A stretch of DNA of 34,571 nucleotides, from positions 1 through 34,571 of the forward strand of contig DAIRFP010000028.1 in assembly GCA_036794995.1 (NCBI GenBank). Direction: 5' to 3'. The notes under the pieces are model-generated. The model did not search any database and was not told where the DNA came from. It saw nothing but the letters and a program-made list of their open reading frames with translations. This document shows, in pieces, positions 8,028-15,959 of the stretch. A program made the position numbers and the translations under genes. Source of the stretch: DAIRFP01 sp036794995. GTDB lineage: Bacteria > Desulfobacterota > Binatia > UBA9968. The stretch's first letter is position 1, and each line of letters opens with the position of its first letter.

Positions 8028-9578
8028 ATGACCACCAGCAACAATTTCGACAAGCTTCGTGAGCTGACCCAGAAAGCCGAAGCGGGGGGCGGAGCACAAC
8101 GTGCGGAGCGTCAACATGAACAGGGAAAGTTGCTGGCGCGGGAGCGCCTCGACATTCTCCTTGATAGCGGCAGCTTTGTCGAGTTGGACCGGTTTCGCAC
8201 CCACCAATGCGGTGATTTCGGCATGGATCAGCAGAAGTTTCTCGGCGACGCCGTGGTTACCGGCTACGGCGCCATCGATGGTCGGTTAGCCTACGTCTAT
8301 TCCCAGGACTTTACAGTTTTCGGCGGCAGTTTGAGCGGGGTCGTCGCGGAAAAAATCTGCAAAGTGATGGATATGGCGATAAAGAACGGCGCGCCGATCA
8401 TCGGCATTAACGATTCGGGGGGCGCTCGCATTCAGGAAGGAGTTACGAGCCTTGCGGGATATGGAGAAATCTTTCAGCGCAACGTCATGGCTTCAGGCGT
8501 CGTTCCGCAAATATCCGCTATCATGGGGCCTTGTGCTGGCGGAGCCGTTTACTCGCCGGCGATCACCGACTTCATCTTCATGGTGAAAACCAACAGCTAC
8601 ATGTTTATTACCGGCCCCGATGTCATCAAGACCGTGACCCACGAGGAAGTCACCAAGGAGGATTTGGGCGGTGCGGAGACCCATAGCGCGAAGAGCGGGG
8701 TCGCCCACTTCGCCGCCAACACCGAAAAGGACTGCCTGTTGATGATCCGAGAGCTGATCAGTTTTTTGCCCAGCAACAACCAGGAAGATCCGCCGTTTCA
8801 TCCGACCAATGACGATCCGCTGCGGCGCGACAAGAAGTTGCGTGATTTGGTGCCGGACAATCCCAATCGACCTTACGACATGAAGGAACTGATTGCCGCC
8901 GTTGCGGACGAGGGTTACTTCTATGAAGTACAGCGCGAATTCGCGCCGAATATCCTCGTTGGTTTTGCTCGTTTGGGAGGCCGTTCGGTCGGCATCGTGG
9001 CCAATCAACCTGCAAGCCTGGCTGGCTGTCTCGATATCAATGCTTCCGTCAAAGCGGCGCGCTTTATTCGGTTTTGCGATTGTTTCAATCTGCCGATTGT
9101 GACGTTTGTCGATGTCCCGGGTTTTTTGCCCGGTACCTCCCAGGAATACGAGGGGATCATCCGGCATGGGGCGAAGTTGCTTTACGCCTATGCCGAAGCC
9201 ACCGTGCCGAAGGTGACGGTGGTGACCCGGAAAGCCTATGGCGGCGGCTATATCGTGATGTCGAGCAAGCATCTCCGCGGCGATATCAATCTGGCCTATC
9301 CGACCGGCGAGATTGCCGTGATGGGTCCGGAGGGCGCGATTAGTATTGTCTTTCGCGACGCGCTCCAAAAGGCGGAGAATCCCGCCGCAGCCCGTGATGC
9401 GATGGTCCAGCAATATCGAGAGACCTTTGCCAATCCATTCAAGGCAGCGGAATCCGGCTACATCGATGCCGTGATCTATCCCGAGGACACGCGTCCGACC
9501 TTGATTCGCTCCTTGGAAATGCTCAAGAATAAACAGGATCATAATCCACCCAAGAAGCATGGCAATATTCCACTCTGA
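8028..9578 (+). CDS. pccB: Acyl-CoA carboxylase, carboxyltransferase (beta) subunit
   Basis: A 516-residue carboxyltransferase of the propionyl/acetyl-CoA carboxylase beta family. It transfers CO2 from carboxybiotin to acetyl- or propionyl-CoA. Two crotonase-fold halves are visible. The N-half has SGGARIQEGV and the oxyanion segment MGPCAGGAVYSP. The C-half has VDVPGFLPGTSQEYEGIIRHGAK, then KAYGGGYIVMSSKHLRGD and ptGEIAVMGPEGA. At the position where classical PccB proteins have Asp (AYDVM), this one has Ile409, which in actinobacterial enzymes goes with acceptance of acetyl-CoA. A GAGG precedes the ATG. It is the first gene of a tight three-gene operon with biotin carboxylase and a biotin carrier, behind a strong promoter. 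The symbol is by family; substrate choice is unproven. Confidence 0.93.
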   Translation: MTTSNNFDKLRELTQKAEAGGGAQRAERQHEQGKLLARERLDILLDSGSFVELDRFRTHQCGDFGMDQQKFLGDAVVTGYGAIDGRLAYVYSQDFTVFGGSLSGVVAEKICKVMDMAIKNGAPIIGINDSGGARIQEGVTSLAGYGEIFQRNVMASGVVPQISAIMGPCAGGAVYSPAITDFIFMVKTNSYMFITGPDVIKTVTHEEVTKEDLGGAETHSAKSGVAHFAANTEKDCLLMIRELISFLPSNNQEDPPFHPTNDDPLRRDKKLRDLVPDNPNRPYDMKELIAAVADEGYFYEVQREFAPNILVGFARLGGRSVGIVANQPASLAGCLDINASVKAARFIRFCDCFNLPIVTFVDVPGFLPGTSQEYEGIIRHGAKLLYAYAEATVPKVTVVTRKAYGGGYIVMSSKHLRGDINLAYPTGEIAVMGPEGAISIVFRDALQKAENPAAARDAMVQQYRETFANPFKAAESGYIDAVIYPEDTRPTLIRSLEMLKNKQDHNPPKKHGNIPL

Positions 9579-9634
9579 TTCCGCTCAGGTGCGTTTACCG
9601 TCCCACGTGGGTGCAAGGGGTAAGGGGTAAGGCG

Positions 9635-11179
9635 ATGTTCAAGCGCATTCTAGTCGCCAATCGAGGTGAAATCGCGGTTCGAATCACCCGTGGTTGTCGA
9701 GAATTGGACATTGAAACGGTTGCGGTATATTCCGAAGCCGACCGCGAGTCCCTCCACGTAAAGTACGCGGATTACGCTTATCCCATCGGCCCGGCTCCTT
9801 CCGCTCAAAGCTACCTAGCCATCGACCGGATCATCGAAGTCGCCAAAAAAAGCGGTGCCGATGCGGTTCATCCAGGCTACGGTTTCTTAGCCGAGAACAG
9901 CACCTTTGCGCAGCGGTGCCGGGATGAGGGCATTGTCTTTATCGGCCCTTCACCTCAAGTCATCGATCAGATGGGCGACAAAGTGAAGGCGCGCCAGATC
10001 ATGAAGAACGCCGGCGTGCCGGTGGTGCCCGGCTCTGAGGATGTATTGGGTTCGGAAGAGGAGGTTCTCAAGGTTGCAGAAGAATTGACCGGCTATCCTT
10101 TCATGTTAAAGGCTGTAGCCGGCGGTGGCGGCAAGGGGCTGCGGCTGGTTCGTTCTGCGCGAGAGGTTTCGTCGGCCTATCGCGCGGTTCGGTCCGAGGC
10201 CGCCTCGTCCTTCGGCGACGCCAGGCTGTATGTCGAAAAGTACATCCAAAAGCCGCGGCACGTCGAGATTCAAATCTTGGCCGACCAGTATGGCCGGGTG
10301 ATTCATCTTTACGACCGCGAATGCTCCATCCAGCGGCGCCACCAGAAAATCATCGAGGAGTCTCCGGCGCCTGGATTGGACGACCGGACCAGGCGGCGTA
10401 TCGGGCGGATCGCTATCCAGGGGGCCCGAGCGGTGGGCTACGTCGGCGCCGGAACCCTTGAGTTTTTGTTGGACCGGGACAAGAACTTTTATTTTCTCGA
10501 AATGAATACCCGGCTCCAAGTCGAACATGCGATCACCGAACGGGTGGTCGGGATCGATCTGGTGAAGGCTCAGATCGAGGTGGCGGCGGGCGGGTATCTG
10601 CCCTGGCGACAACGGCATATTACCCAGACCGGCCATGCCATCGAATGCCGGATATATGCCGAGGACGCCGAGCACGATTTCATGCCCTGTCCCGGTAAAA
10701 TCGAAGGGCTCCGCTTGCCGGAAGGTCTCGGCGTGAGAAACGACTGCGGCGTTTATGAGGGCGCGGAGGTGTCGATTTACTATGATCCGATGATCGCCAA
10801 GTTGATTGTTTGGGGTGAGAATCGTGTCGAAGCGATCCTCCGAATGCGGCGCGCGCTGCGCGAGTATCAAGTGCGTGGGATAAAGACTAATATCTCGTTT
10901 CACCAATGGATCCTACGGCATCCCCGTTTCATGGCCGGCAACTTTAGCACCGGCTTCATCGATGAAGAATACCACTCCATGAGCAAAGCCGAACTCTCTC
11001 CGCACAAGGAGATCGCTCTAGCTTCGGCAGCCATCGCCGCCAGCCATCGAGAGCACGAGCGAACCCTCGGGCTTCTCGCCAAGGGCGCCGCGGAGCCGTC
11101 GAAATGGCGGGAGCAGGGAAAGCGAACCTCGCTGCGTGTCATACAAACCTTTTCCGGACGGGGCTGGCGCCGCACCTAA
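9635..11179 (+). CDS. accC: Biotin carboxylase subunit of acyl-CoA carboxylase
   Basis: A 514-residue ATP-grasp enzyme that carboxylates biotin on the carrier protein using ATP and bicarbonate. Visible are the N-terminal MFKRILVANRGEIAVRI, the glycine-rich ATP loop AGGGGKG (about 162-168), the HVEIQIL segment, RECSIQRRHQKIIEE and EMNTRLQVEH with the catalytic Arg, and IECRIYAED in the C-terminal domain. The ATG at 9635 is chosen over an in-frame GTG at 9611 because the family starts at MFKR and a purine-rich AAGGGGTAAGG precedes it. The protein runs about 60 residues past the usual biotin carboxylase core, and its stop is in the same frame as the biotin carrier gene 12 nt downstream. The pair looks like a split propionyl-CoA carboxylase alpha chain. 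Confidence 0.93.
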   Translation: MFKRILVANRGEIAVRITRGCRELDIETVAVYSEADRESLHVKYADYAYPIGPAPSAQSYLAIDRIIEVAKKSGADAVHPGYGFLAENSTFAQRCRDEGIVFIGPSPQVIDQMGDKVKARQIMKNAGVPVVPGSEDVLGSEEEVLKVAEELTGYPFMLKAVAGGGGKGLRLVRSAREVSSAYRAVRSEAASSFGDARLYVEKYIQKPRHVEIQILADQYGRVIHLYDRECSIQRRHQKIIEESPAPGLDDRTRRRIGRIAIQGARAVGYVGAGTLEFLLDRDKNFYFLEMNTRLQVEHAITERVVGIDLVKAQIEVAAGGYLPWRQRHITQTGHAIECRIYAEDAEHDFMPCPGKIEGLRLPEGLGVRNDCGVYEGAEVSIYYDPMIAKLIVWGENRVEAILRMRRALREYQVRGIKTNISFHQWILRHPRFMAGNFSTGFIDEEYHSMSKAELSPHKEIALASAAIAASHREHERTLGLLAKGAAEPSKWREQGKRTSLRVIQTFSGRGWRRT

Positions 11180-11191
11180 AGGCGAGTCCAC

Positions 11192-11695
11192 ATGGCTTTC
11201 ATCGCCAAGCTTGGAGAACAAACTTATACGGTGGAGATCGAGGAGATCGGCAAAGGCCTTTACCGGATTGCCGTCGATGGCAACGAGTTTCTGGTCGATG
11301 GTAAGAAGACGGGACGCACCAACTATTCCTTAATCGTGGACAATCGCTCCTTCGAGATCGAGGTCGACAACGCGGAGGATGAATACCGGGTTCTAGTGGA
11401 CGGCCGAAACTACCATGTAAACCTGGTTGACGAACGACGGGTACGCGTCGGTGGCGCTCAATCGGAACTCCAGCTCCAGGGCCGCCAGAAGGTTTCCGTG
11501 CCGATGCCGGGCAAGGTCATTGCGGTGCTGGTGTCGGCGGGGGACGTCGTCGAAAAGGGGCAGGGATTGGTCATCGTCGAAGCGATGAAGATGGAGAACG
11601 AGGTCCGCAGCCCGGTTGCAGGCGAGATCAAGGAGATCAAGGTTAAGCCCGGCGACGCCGTTGAGGGAGGTGCGGTTCTGGTCATTGTCGAATAA
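11192..11695 (+). CDS. Biotin carboxyl carrier protein of acyl-CoA carboxylase
   Basis: A 167-residue protein. Residues about 1-90 form a beta-rich region resembling the BT linker domain of propionyl-CoA carboxylase alpha chains. Residues about 98-167 are a classic biotinyl domain with the biotinylation motif EAMKMEN, so Lys133 carries biotin. Flanking features are SVPMPGKV and the repeat-like SPVAGEIKEIKVKPGD. It closes the operon, starting 12 nt after the biotin carboxylase stop, with an AAAGGCGAG ribosome site spanning that stop. The domain content equals the C-terminal part of PccA. It needs biotin ligase, which is not in this window, and biotin made with BioB. Confidence 0.92.
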   Translation: MAFIAKLGEQTYTVEIEEIGKGLYRIAVDGNEFLVDGKKTGRTNYSLIVDNRSFEIEVDNAEDEYRVLVDGRNYHVNLVDERRVRVGGAQSELQLQGRQKVSVPMPGKVIAVLVSAGDVVEKGQGLVIVEAMKMENEVRSPVAGEIKEIKVKPGDAVEGGAVLVIVE

Positions 11696-11767
11696 CCGAT
11701 TGGTAACCAACTTTTTCGCGCAGAATTCTTGTCAGCCATTTTCATTCATGCTATAGACCACCGCACA

Positions 11768-12346
11768 ATGATCCCCAAGAAATGTTTTTTTACCAAAGGA
11801 GTTGGGGTTCACAAGGAAAGACTGGCGTCCTTTGAGCTAGCCTTGCGGACCGCGGGATTAGCCTATTGTAATTTGGTGTTGGTCTCCAGCATTTATCCGC
11901 CGTTCTGCAAAAGGTTATCCAAGGAAGAGGGCACAAAGCTCTTGCGTCCAGGTGAGATCGTTTTCTGCGTCTACGATCGCGAGAGCACCAACGAACCCAA
12001 CCGTCTGGTTGCGGCTTCCGTGGGGGTGGCCATTCCCGCCGATCAGGAGCAGTACGGCTACTTGTCGGAACATCATTCCTTCGGTGAAACGGAAGAGAAA
12101 GCGGGCGAGTATGCCGAGGATTTGGCTGCGAGCATGCTTGCGACCACGCTAGGAATCGAATTCGATCCCGATACCGCTTGGGACGAGCGCGAAAATCTTT
12201 TCAAAATGTCCGGAAAAATCGTGCGCACGTCCAATATCACGCAGTCCGCCATCGGCAACAAGGACGGGCTGTGGACCACGGTGTTTGCTGCCTGCGTTTT
12301 TGTTAACGATGACAGCCCCGAGGTTCGCAGCGACAAGCCTGCTTGA
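11768..12346 (+). CDS. pdaD: Pyruvoyl-dependent arginine decarboxylase
   Basis: A 192-residue protein of the PvlArgDC family, which converts arginine to agmatine, the entry to polyamines. The proenzyme cleaves itself between two serines to make a pyruvoyl group; the expected LVxVSSIxPP motif is present as LVLVSSIYPP with S40-S41. Other family features are the N-terminal FFTKGVG, LRPGEIVFCVY, the YGYLSEHH segment and EDLAASMLATTLGIEFD. The ATG at 11768 matches the family start; an upstream in-frame TTG at 11729 would add 13 unlikely residues. It is 72 nt after the carrier gene and probably has its own expression. No agmatinase is in the window, but a deacetylase of the acetylpolyamine family lies at 13.6 kb. 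Confidence 0.9.
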   Translation: MIPKKCFFTKGVGVHKERLASFELALRTAGLAYCNLVLVSSIYPPFCKRLSKEEGTKLLRPGEIVFCVYDRESTNEPNRLVAASVGVAIPADQEQYGYLSEHHSFGETEEKAGEYAEDLAASMLATTLGIEFDPDTAWDERENLFKMSGKIVRTSNITQSAIGNKDGLWTTVFAACVFVNDDSPEVRSDKPA

Positions 12347-12482
12347 GGCCTTTAGATAATCAAAACCTTACGACCCATGGCGTGGCCCGAATAGTGATTC
12401 ATCGGGAGGGCTGTTTGTGTCACTGCCGATGCCGACGACCGCCAACCTAATTATTTACCAATTTACGAACAGCCATAACGGG

Positions 12483-13253
12483 CTAAATGCTGGTGTCGGT
12501 GGATTCGCCTCTTTGCCGGGCGAAGAAGGCTACAACGATGCTCAAACCGTACAGCAAGGCGAGCGGCAGCATAAAGAAGACCTGAGATATCAGATCGGGT
12601 GGCGTCAGCAGCGCCGCAAGGATTGCGATGCCAAGGACGGCGTAGCGAACATGCTGGATGAGAAAGCGGTGATCGATCATGCCGATCCGCGCCAGGAAAT
12701 AGGCGACTACCGGAAGCTGAAACATCACCCCAAACGCTAAAACGAGCCTCGATACAACAGAAAAATAATCCGCCATTTGTATCAAGGGTTGGACATTAAT
12801 GGCTTCATATCGCCGCAACAGAAAATTGAGGCTGAGCTGCAAGAAAACCTGGTAACAAAAAGCCGCCCCCGCGAGAAAAAAGAGCGAGCCAAAAAAAACG
12901 AAGCTCCGGGTGTAGCGTTTTTCGTGTTCATAAAGACCCGGCGCAACGAACTGCCAGGCGTGCCACAAGAGCACCGGCAAGGCGAGGACGATGGCCGCGG
13001 CAAACGATACTTTCATTTTAGTAAAAAAAGCCTCGGCAACGGCCGTGCCGATGATGGTCAGCCCGGGAACGTCAATGCGCCGAAGCGGGGCCGTGAGCAG
13101 ATAAAAGATCTCTTCGGAAATCGCAAAACAGCCGAGAAACGCGATGCCAATGGCGAGGCAGCACTTGACCAGGCGAGATCGGAGTTCTGCCAGATGAGAG
13201 GTAAAGGGCATCTGCGCGTCAGCCGAGTGCCCGTTACCTTGGCGGTTCTTCAC
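12483..13253 (-). CDS. tatC: Sec-independent protein translocase TatC
   Basis: A 256-residue inner-membrane protein with six predicted helices, the receptor for twin-arginine signal peptides. The cytosolic N-terminal signature FTSHLAELRSRL is at 17-28, and the first-loop glutamate needed for signal peptide binding is in LYEHEKR (E111). The TM4-region glutamate found in most TatC proteins is glutamine here (Q179 in FGVMFQLPVV). The ATG overlaps the tatA stop by 4 nt (ATGA), so translation is coupled. An internal Met at residue 15 (MPFTSHL) would match shorter family members. It converges with pdaD across a 136-nt gap in which nothing else is seen. Confidence 0.93.
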   Translation of the reverse strand: MKNRQGNGHSADAQMPFTSHLAELRSRLVKCCLAIGIAFLGCFAISEEIFYLLTAPLRRIDVPGLTIIGTAVAEAFFTKMKVSFAAAIVLALPVLLWHAWQFVAPGLYEHEKRYTRSFVFFGSLFFLAGAAFCYQVFLQLSLNFLLRRYEAINVQPLIQMADYFSVVSRLVLAFGVMFQLPVVAYFLARIGMIDHRFLIQHVRYAVLGIAILAALLTPPDLISQVFFMLPLALLYGLSIVVAFFARQRGESTDTSI

Positions 13254-13525
13254 TTCTTCTCTTCTGAGGGGGTCGGCGGGGGTGGGGCAGCGGCCTCGGC
13301 CGGGTATTCGCTATACGGATCTTCCTTGGTTGTGGCGCCGGGGGATTTCTCCTCGATCTCGTGTTCCATCTGGCGAAACTCGTCTTTGAGCTCCTCGGTG
13401 GTCCGACGAAACTCCGCCATCCCTTTGCCGAGAGCGCGGGCGAGCTCGGGGAGTTTCTTCGGACCGAGGACGATGAGAGCCAAAGCCAGGATCAGAAGCA
13501 ACTCCGGCATGCCGATGCCGAACAT
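13250..13525 (-). CDS. tatA: Twin-arginine translocase subunit, TatA/TatB family
   Basis: A 91-residue protein with one N-terminal membrane helix, the hinge motif LGPKKLPELARALGKG, then an amphipathic helix (AEFRRTTEELKDEFRQMEHE) and a charged, proline-rich tail. TatA and TatB share this design. The MPELL with Glu at position 8 and the length are compatible with either, and as the only such gene beside tatC it may do both jobs. It is first in a two-gene unit, overlapping tatC by 4 nt, and divergent from the deacetylase-like gene. Confidence 0.9.
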   Translation of the reverse strand: MFGIGMPELLLILALALIVLGPKKLPELARALGKGMAEFRRTTEELKDEFRQMEHEIEEKSPGATTKEDPYSEYPAEAAAPPPPTPSEEKK

Positions 13526-13612
13526 GCAGTTAAACTAGTCGATTTTGTTGAGCTTGGCAAGTTTAGGTCGGGTGATTTTGCAGCGTCGCGACGTAGGTGG
13601 TAGGCTTCCGGT

Positions 13613-14638
13613 ATGGCTCGTTCGGCGGTTGTGATCGATCCTGAGTATCTGAAACATGAGCCGGGTGAATTTCATCCGGAAAAGCCCGAGCGCATTCGTG
13701 CTCTGCTCGACTTGGCGGAAAAGCTCGATCGCGACAAGTTTCAGGTCTTGCCGCCCAAGGCCGCAACCCGATCGGACATCGAGTCTTGCCACGGCCGCGA
13801 CTACGTCACCCTGGTCGAATCGACGTCAAAGACCCATCGTTACGCCCTGGACGGCGACACGATTACCAGCCGAGATTCTTTTGGGGTCGGGCTGCTCGCG
13901 GTGGGGGGATTTTTGCGGCTGATTGATTCGATTGCCGCTGGGGAATCGAAAAATGGGTTCGCACTGGTGCGCCCACCGGGGCACCACGCGCTTAGAGATC
14001 GCGCTATGGGGTTCTGCCTGTTCAACACCATCGCGATCGGTGCTCAGCATCTGAAGAATGCTCACGGTGTCAAACGGGTGATGATCATGGATTGGGATGT
14101 CCATCACGGCAATGGAACCCAGGACTCTTTCTATGAGGATCCCTCGGTTTTGTTTATTTCGACCCATCAGTTTCCTTATTACCCGGGAACCGGAGCCGTT
14201 GGTGAAGTGGGCTTGAACGCTGGGGAGGGATACACGGTCAATATTCCACTCCCAGCGGGGTGTGGTGATGCGGAGTACCTGCGCGTCTTTCACGACGTGG
14301 TTGTTCCAGCGGCGAAGAAATTCGCACCTGAGTGGATTCTGGTCTCCGCCGGTTTCGATCCGCACCGGCGGGATCCTTTGGGCGGCATGGAAGTTACGGA
14401 GTCGGGCTTCACCGGTATGGCGCGCTTGCTTCTCCAGCTGGCGGCTGAGCACGCGGGAGGTAAAATCGCTTTCTTGCTCGAAGGCGGGTACGATCTGGCT
14501 GCGCTGTGCAATTCAGTTGCGGCCGTGCTCAAAGCCATGGAGCAAGGTGCGCGCACTATCGAACGCGCAAACGCCGGCGGAGAAAAAATCGACCCGCTGA
14601 TTTATAGGATCCTTCAAATCCGTGAAAAATATCGCTAA
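13613..14638 (+). CDS. Histone-deacetylase-like amidohydrolase (acetylpolyamine amidohydrolase/AcuC superfamily)
   Basis: A 341-residue cytoplasmic zinc hydrolase of the arginase/deacetylase fold. Hallmarks are RPPGHHA with the catalytic His pair H124-H125, the zinc ligands D162 and H164 in DWDVHHGNGTQ, D249 in SAGFDPHRRDPLGGM, and LEGGYDL near the C-terminus. The family removes acetyl groups from acetyl-lysine or acetylated polyamines. Bacterial members of this class II-like type often act on small amides. The pyruvoyl arginine decarboxylase about 1.3 kb upstream makes a polyamine role attractive but unproven. No clear ribosome site precedes the ATG at 13613. Confidence 0.9.
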   Translation: MARSAVVIDPEYLKHEPGEFHPEKPERIRALLDLAEKLDRDKFQVLPPKAATRSDIESCHGRDYVTLVESTSKTHRYALDGDTITSRDSFGVGLLAVGGFLRLIDSIAAGESKNGFALVRPPGHHALRDRAMGFCLFNTIAIGAQHLKNAHGVKRVMIMDWDVHHGNGTQDSFYEDPSVLFISTHQFPYYPGTGAVGEVGLNAGEGYTVNIPLPAGCGDAEYLRVFHDVVVPAAKKFAPEWILVSAGFDPHRRDPLGGMEVTESGFTGMARLLLQLAAEHAGGKIAFLLEGGYDLAALCNSVAAVLKAMEQGARTIERANAGGEKIDPLIYRILQIREKYR

Positions 14639-14650
14639 AGAAAAATACTG

Positions 14651-14679
14651 TTGACGCTCTCGCCGGACTGTTTTATCTA
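14651..14679 (+). promoter_or_regulatory. Weak candidate promoter for fabF-fabH
   Basis: TTGACG (14651-14656) is followed after 17 nt by TATCTA (14674-14679). The -35 is good (5 of 6) and the -10 poor. It lies within the 61-nt gap between the deacetylase stop and fabF. Confidence 0.35.
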
Positions 14680-14705
14680 TTGGCCTCACAAACGGAGATG
14701 TGACT

Positions 14706-15959
14706 GTGGTAGCAACTGAACAACGTAGAGTTGTGGTGACGGGCTTGGGGCTCGTGACCCCATTGGGAATCGGTATCGAAAAGAACTGGCAGGCGCTCGT
14801 CGCCGGGCGATCGGGGATTCGAAAAATCGATCGATTTCCGGATATTGATGCCTTCGCGTCGCGCATCGCCGGGCAGGTCCCTGACTTTCATGCCGAAGAC
14901 TTTATCGAGCCCAAAGAGATCAAGAAGATGGATCTCTTTATTCAATACGGCGTTGCGGCAGCCAGCATGGCAACGGAAGATGGTGGTTTCAAGATCGATC
15001 CCGAAGAGGCCGAAGGCGTCGGTGTCATTATCGGCGTGGGATTTTGCGGCATCGACACCATCGAAGCTACGGAGAGAGCTTATCTAGACGGCGGACCGCG
15101 CAAGATTTCTCCCTTCTTCATTCCGAAGGTTATTTCCAATCTTGCGCCCGGTCAAATCGCCATTCGCCATGGGGCGAAGGGAGTCAACTGGACGCCGACC
15201 TCGGCCTGCTCGTCGGGAACCCATGCAATCGGAGAAGCCTTTCACCTGATCCGGCGCGGCCTGCAGGACGCCGTGATCGCCGGCGGGACCGAATCCGCCA
15301 TCACGCCGCTTGGCGTCGGCGGCTTCAGCGCGATGAAGGCGCTGTCAACCCGCAATGACGAGCCGGAACGGGCCAGCCGTCCCTTCGATAAGGAACGGGA
15401 TGGTTTCATCATCGCTGAAGGTTCCGGTGTTTTGATCCTGGAAGAGAGAGATCGCGCCCTCAAGCGCGGCGCGAAGATTTATGCAGAGATCATCGGATAC
15501 GGGGCTAACGGAGACGCGTATCATATCACCGCTCCCGCTCCGGAAGGCGAGGGCGCGGCACGCTGCATGCGGTTGGCGCTCAAGGATGCCGCGCTGTCGC
15601 CGAGCGACGTCGATTATATCAACGCCCACGGGACGTCGACCGAATATAACGATGCCAATGAGAGCCATGCGATCAAGAAAGTTTTTGGCGAGCATGCGTT
15701 CAAGCTGGCGGTAAGTTCGACCAAGTCGATGACGGGACATTTGCTCGGCGCTGCGGGCGCAGTTGAGGGGGTCTTTTCGATTCTCGCGCTGCAGCATGGA
15801 ATGATTCCGCCGACCATCAACTACGAAAATCCCGATCCCCAGTGTGATCTGGACTATGTGCCGAATCATGCCCGCAGAGCGGATATACGAGTAGCCCTTT
15901 CCAACTCATTCGGCTTTGGCGGAACTAATGCTTGTGTGGTTTTCAGGAGGGCTGAATGA
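14706..15959 (+). CDS. fabF: Beta-ketoacyl-ACP synthase II
   Basis: Elongating condensing enzyme of type II fatty acid synthesis. The Cys-His-His triad is visible: the nucleophile Cys in TPTSACSSGTHAIGEA, His in INAHGTSTEYND and His in TKSMTGHLLGAAGA. The terminal SNSFGFGGTNA glycine-rich loop is present, and the protein has about 417 residues as usual. Two GTG starts compete. The one at 14706 sits 8 nt behind a GGAG (14694-14697); the one at 14700 is only 2 nt from it, so 14706 is preferred. The usual acpP partner is not upstream. The gene ends in an ATGA overlap with fabH. Confidence 0.94.
   Translation: MVATEQRRVVVTGLGLVTPLGIGIEKNWQALVAGRSGIRKIDRFPDIDAFASRIAGQVPDFHAEDFIEPKEIKKMDLFIQYGVAAASMATEDGGFKIDPEEAEGVGVIIGVGFCGIDTIEATERAYLDGGPRKISPFFIPKVISNLAPGQIAIRHGAKGVNWTPTSACSSGTHAIGEAFHLIRRGLQDAVIAGGTESAITPLGVGGFSAMKALSTRNDEPERASRPFDKERDGFIIAEGSGVLILEERDRALKRGAKIYAEIIGYGANGDAYHITAPAPEGEGAARCMRLALKDAALSPSDVDYINAHGTSTEYNDANESHAIKKVFGEHAFKLAVSSTKSMTGHLLGAAGAVEGVFSILALQHGMIPPTINYENPDPQCDLDYVPNHARRADIRVALSNSFGFGGTNACVVFRRAE

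Noticed and set aside
7835..8207. Minus-strand frames upstream of the M24 gene
   Set aside because: They overlap the carboxylase promoter and pccB start and show no domain.
8493..9560. 355-codon minus frame opposite pccB
   Set aside because: Antisense shadow of the carboxyltransferase; GC-rich codon bias produces open antisense frames.
14698..14703. ATG start for fabF at 14698
   Set aside because: It is out of frame and followed directly by TGA; the GTG at 14706 has proper spacing from GGAG.
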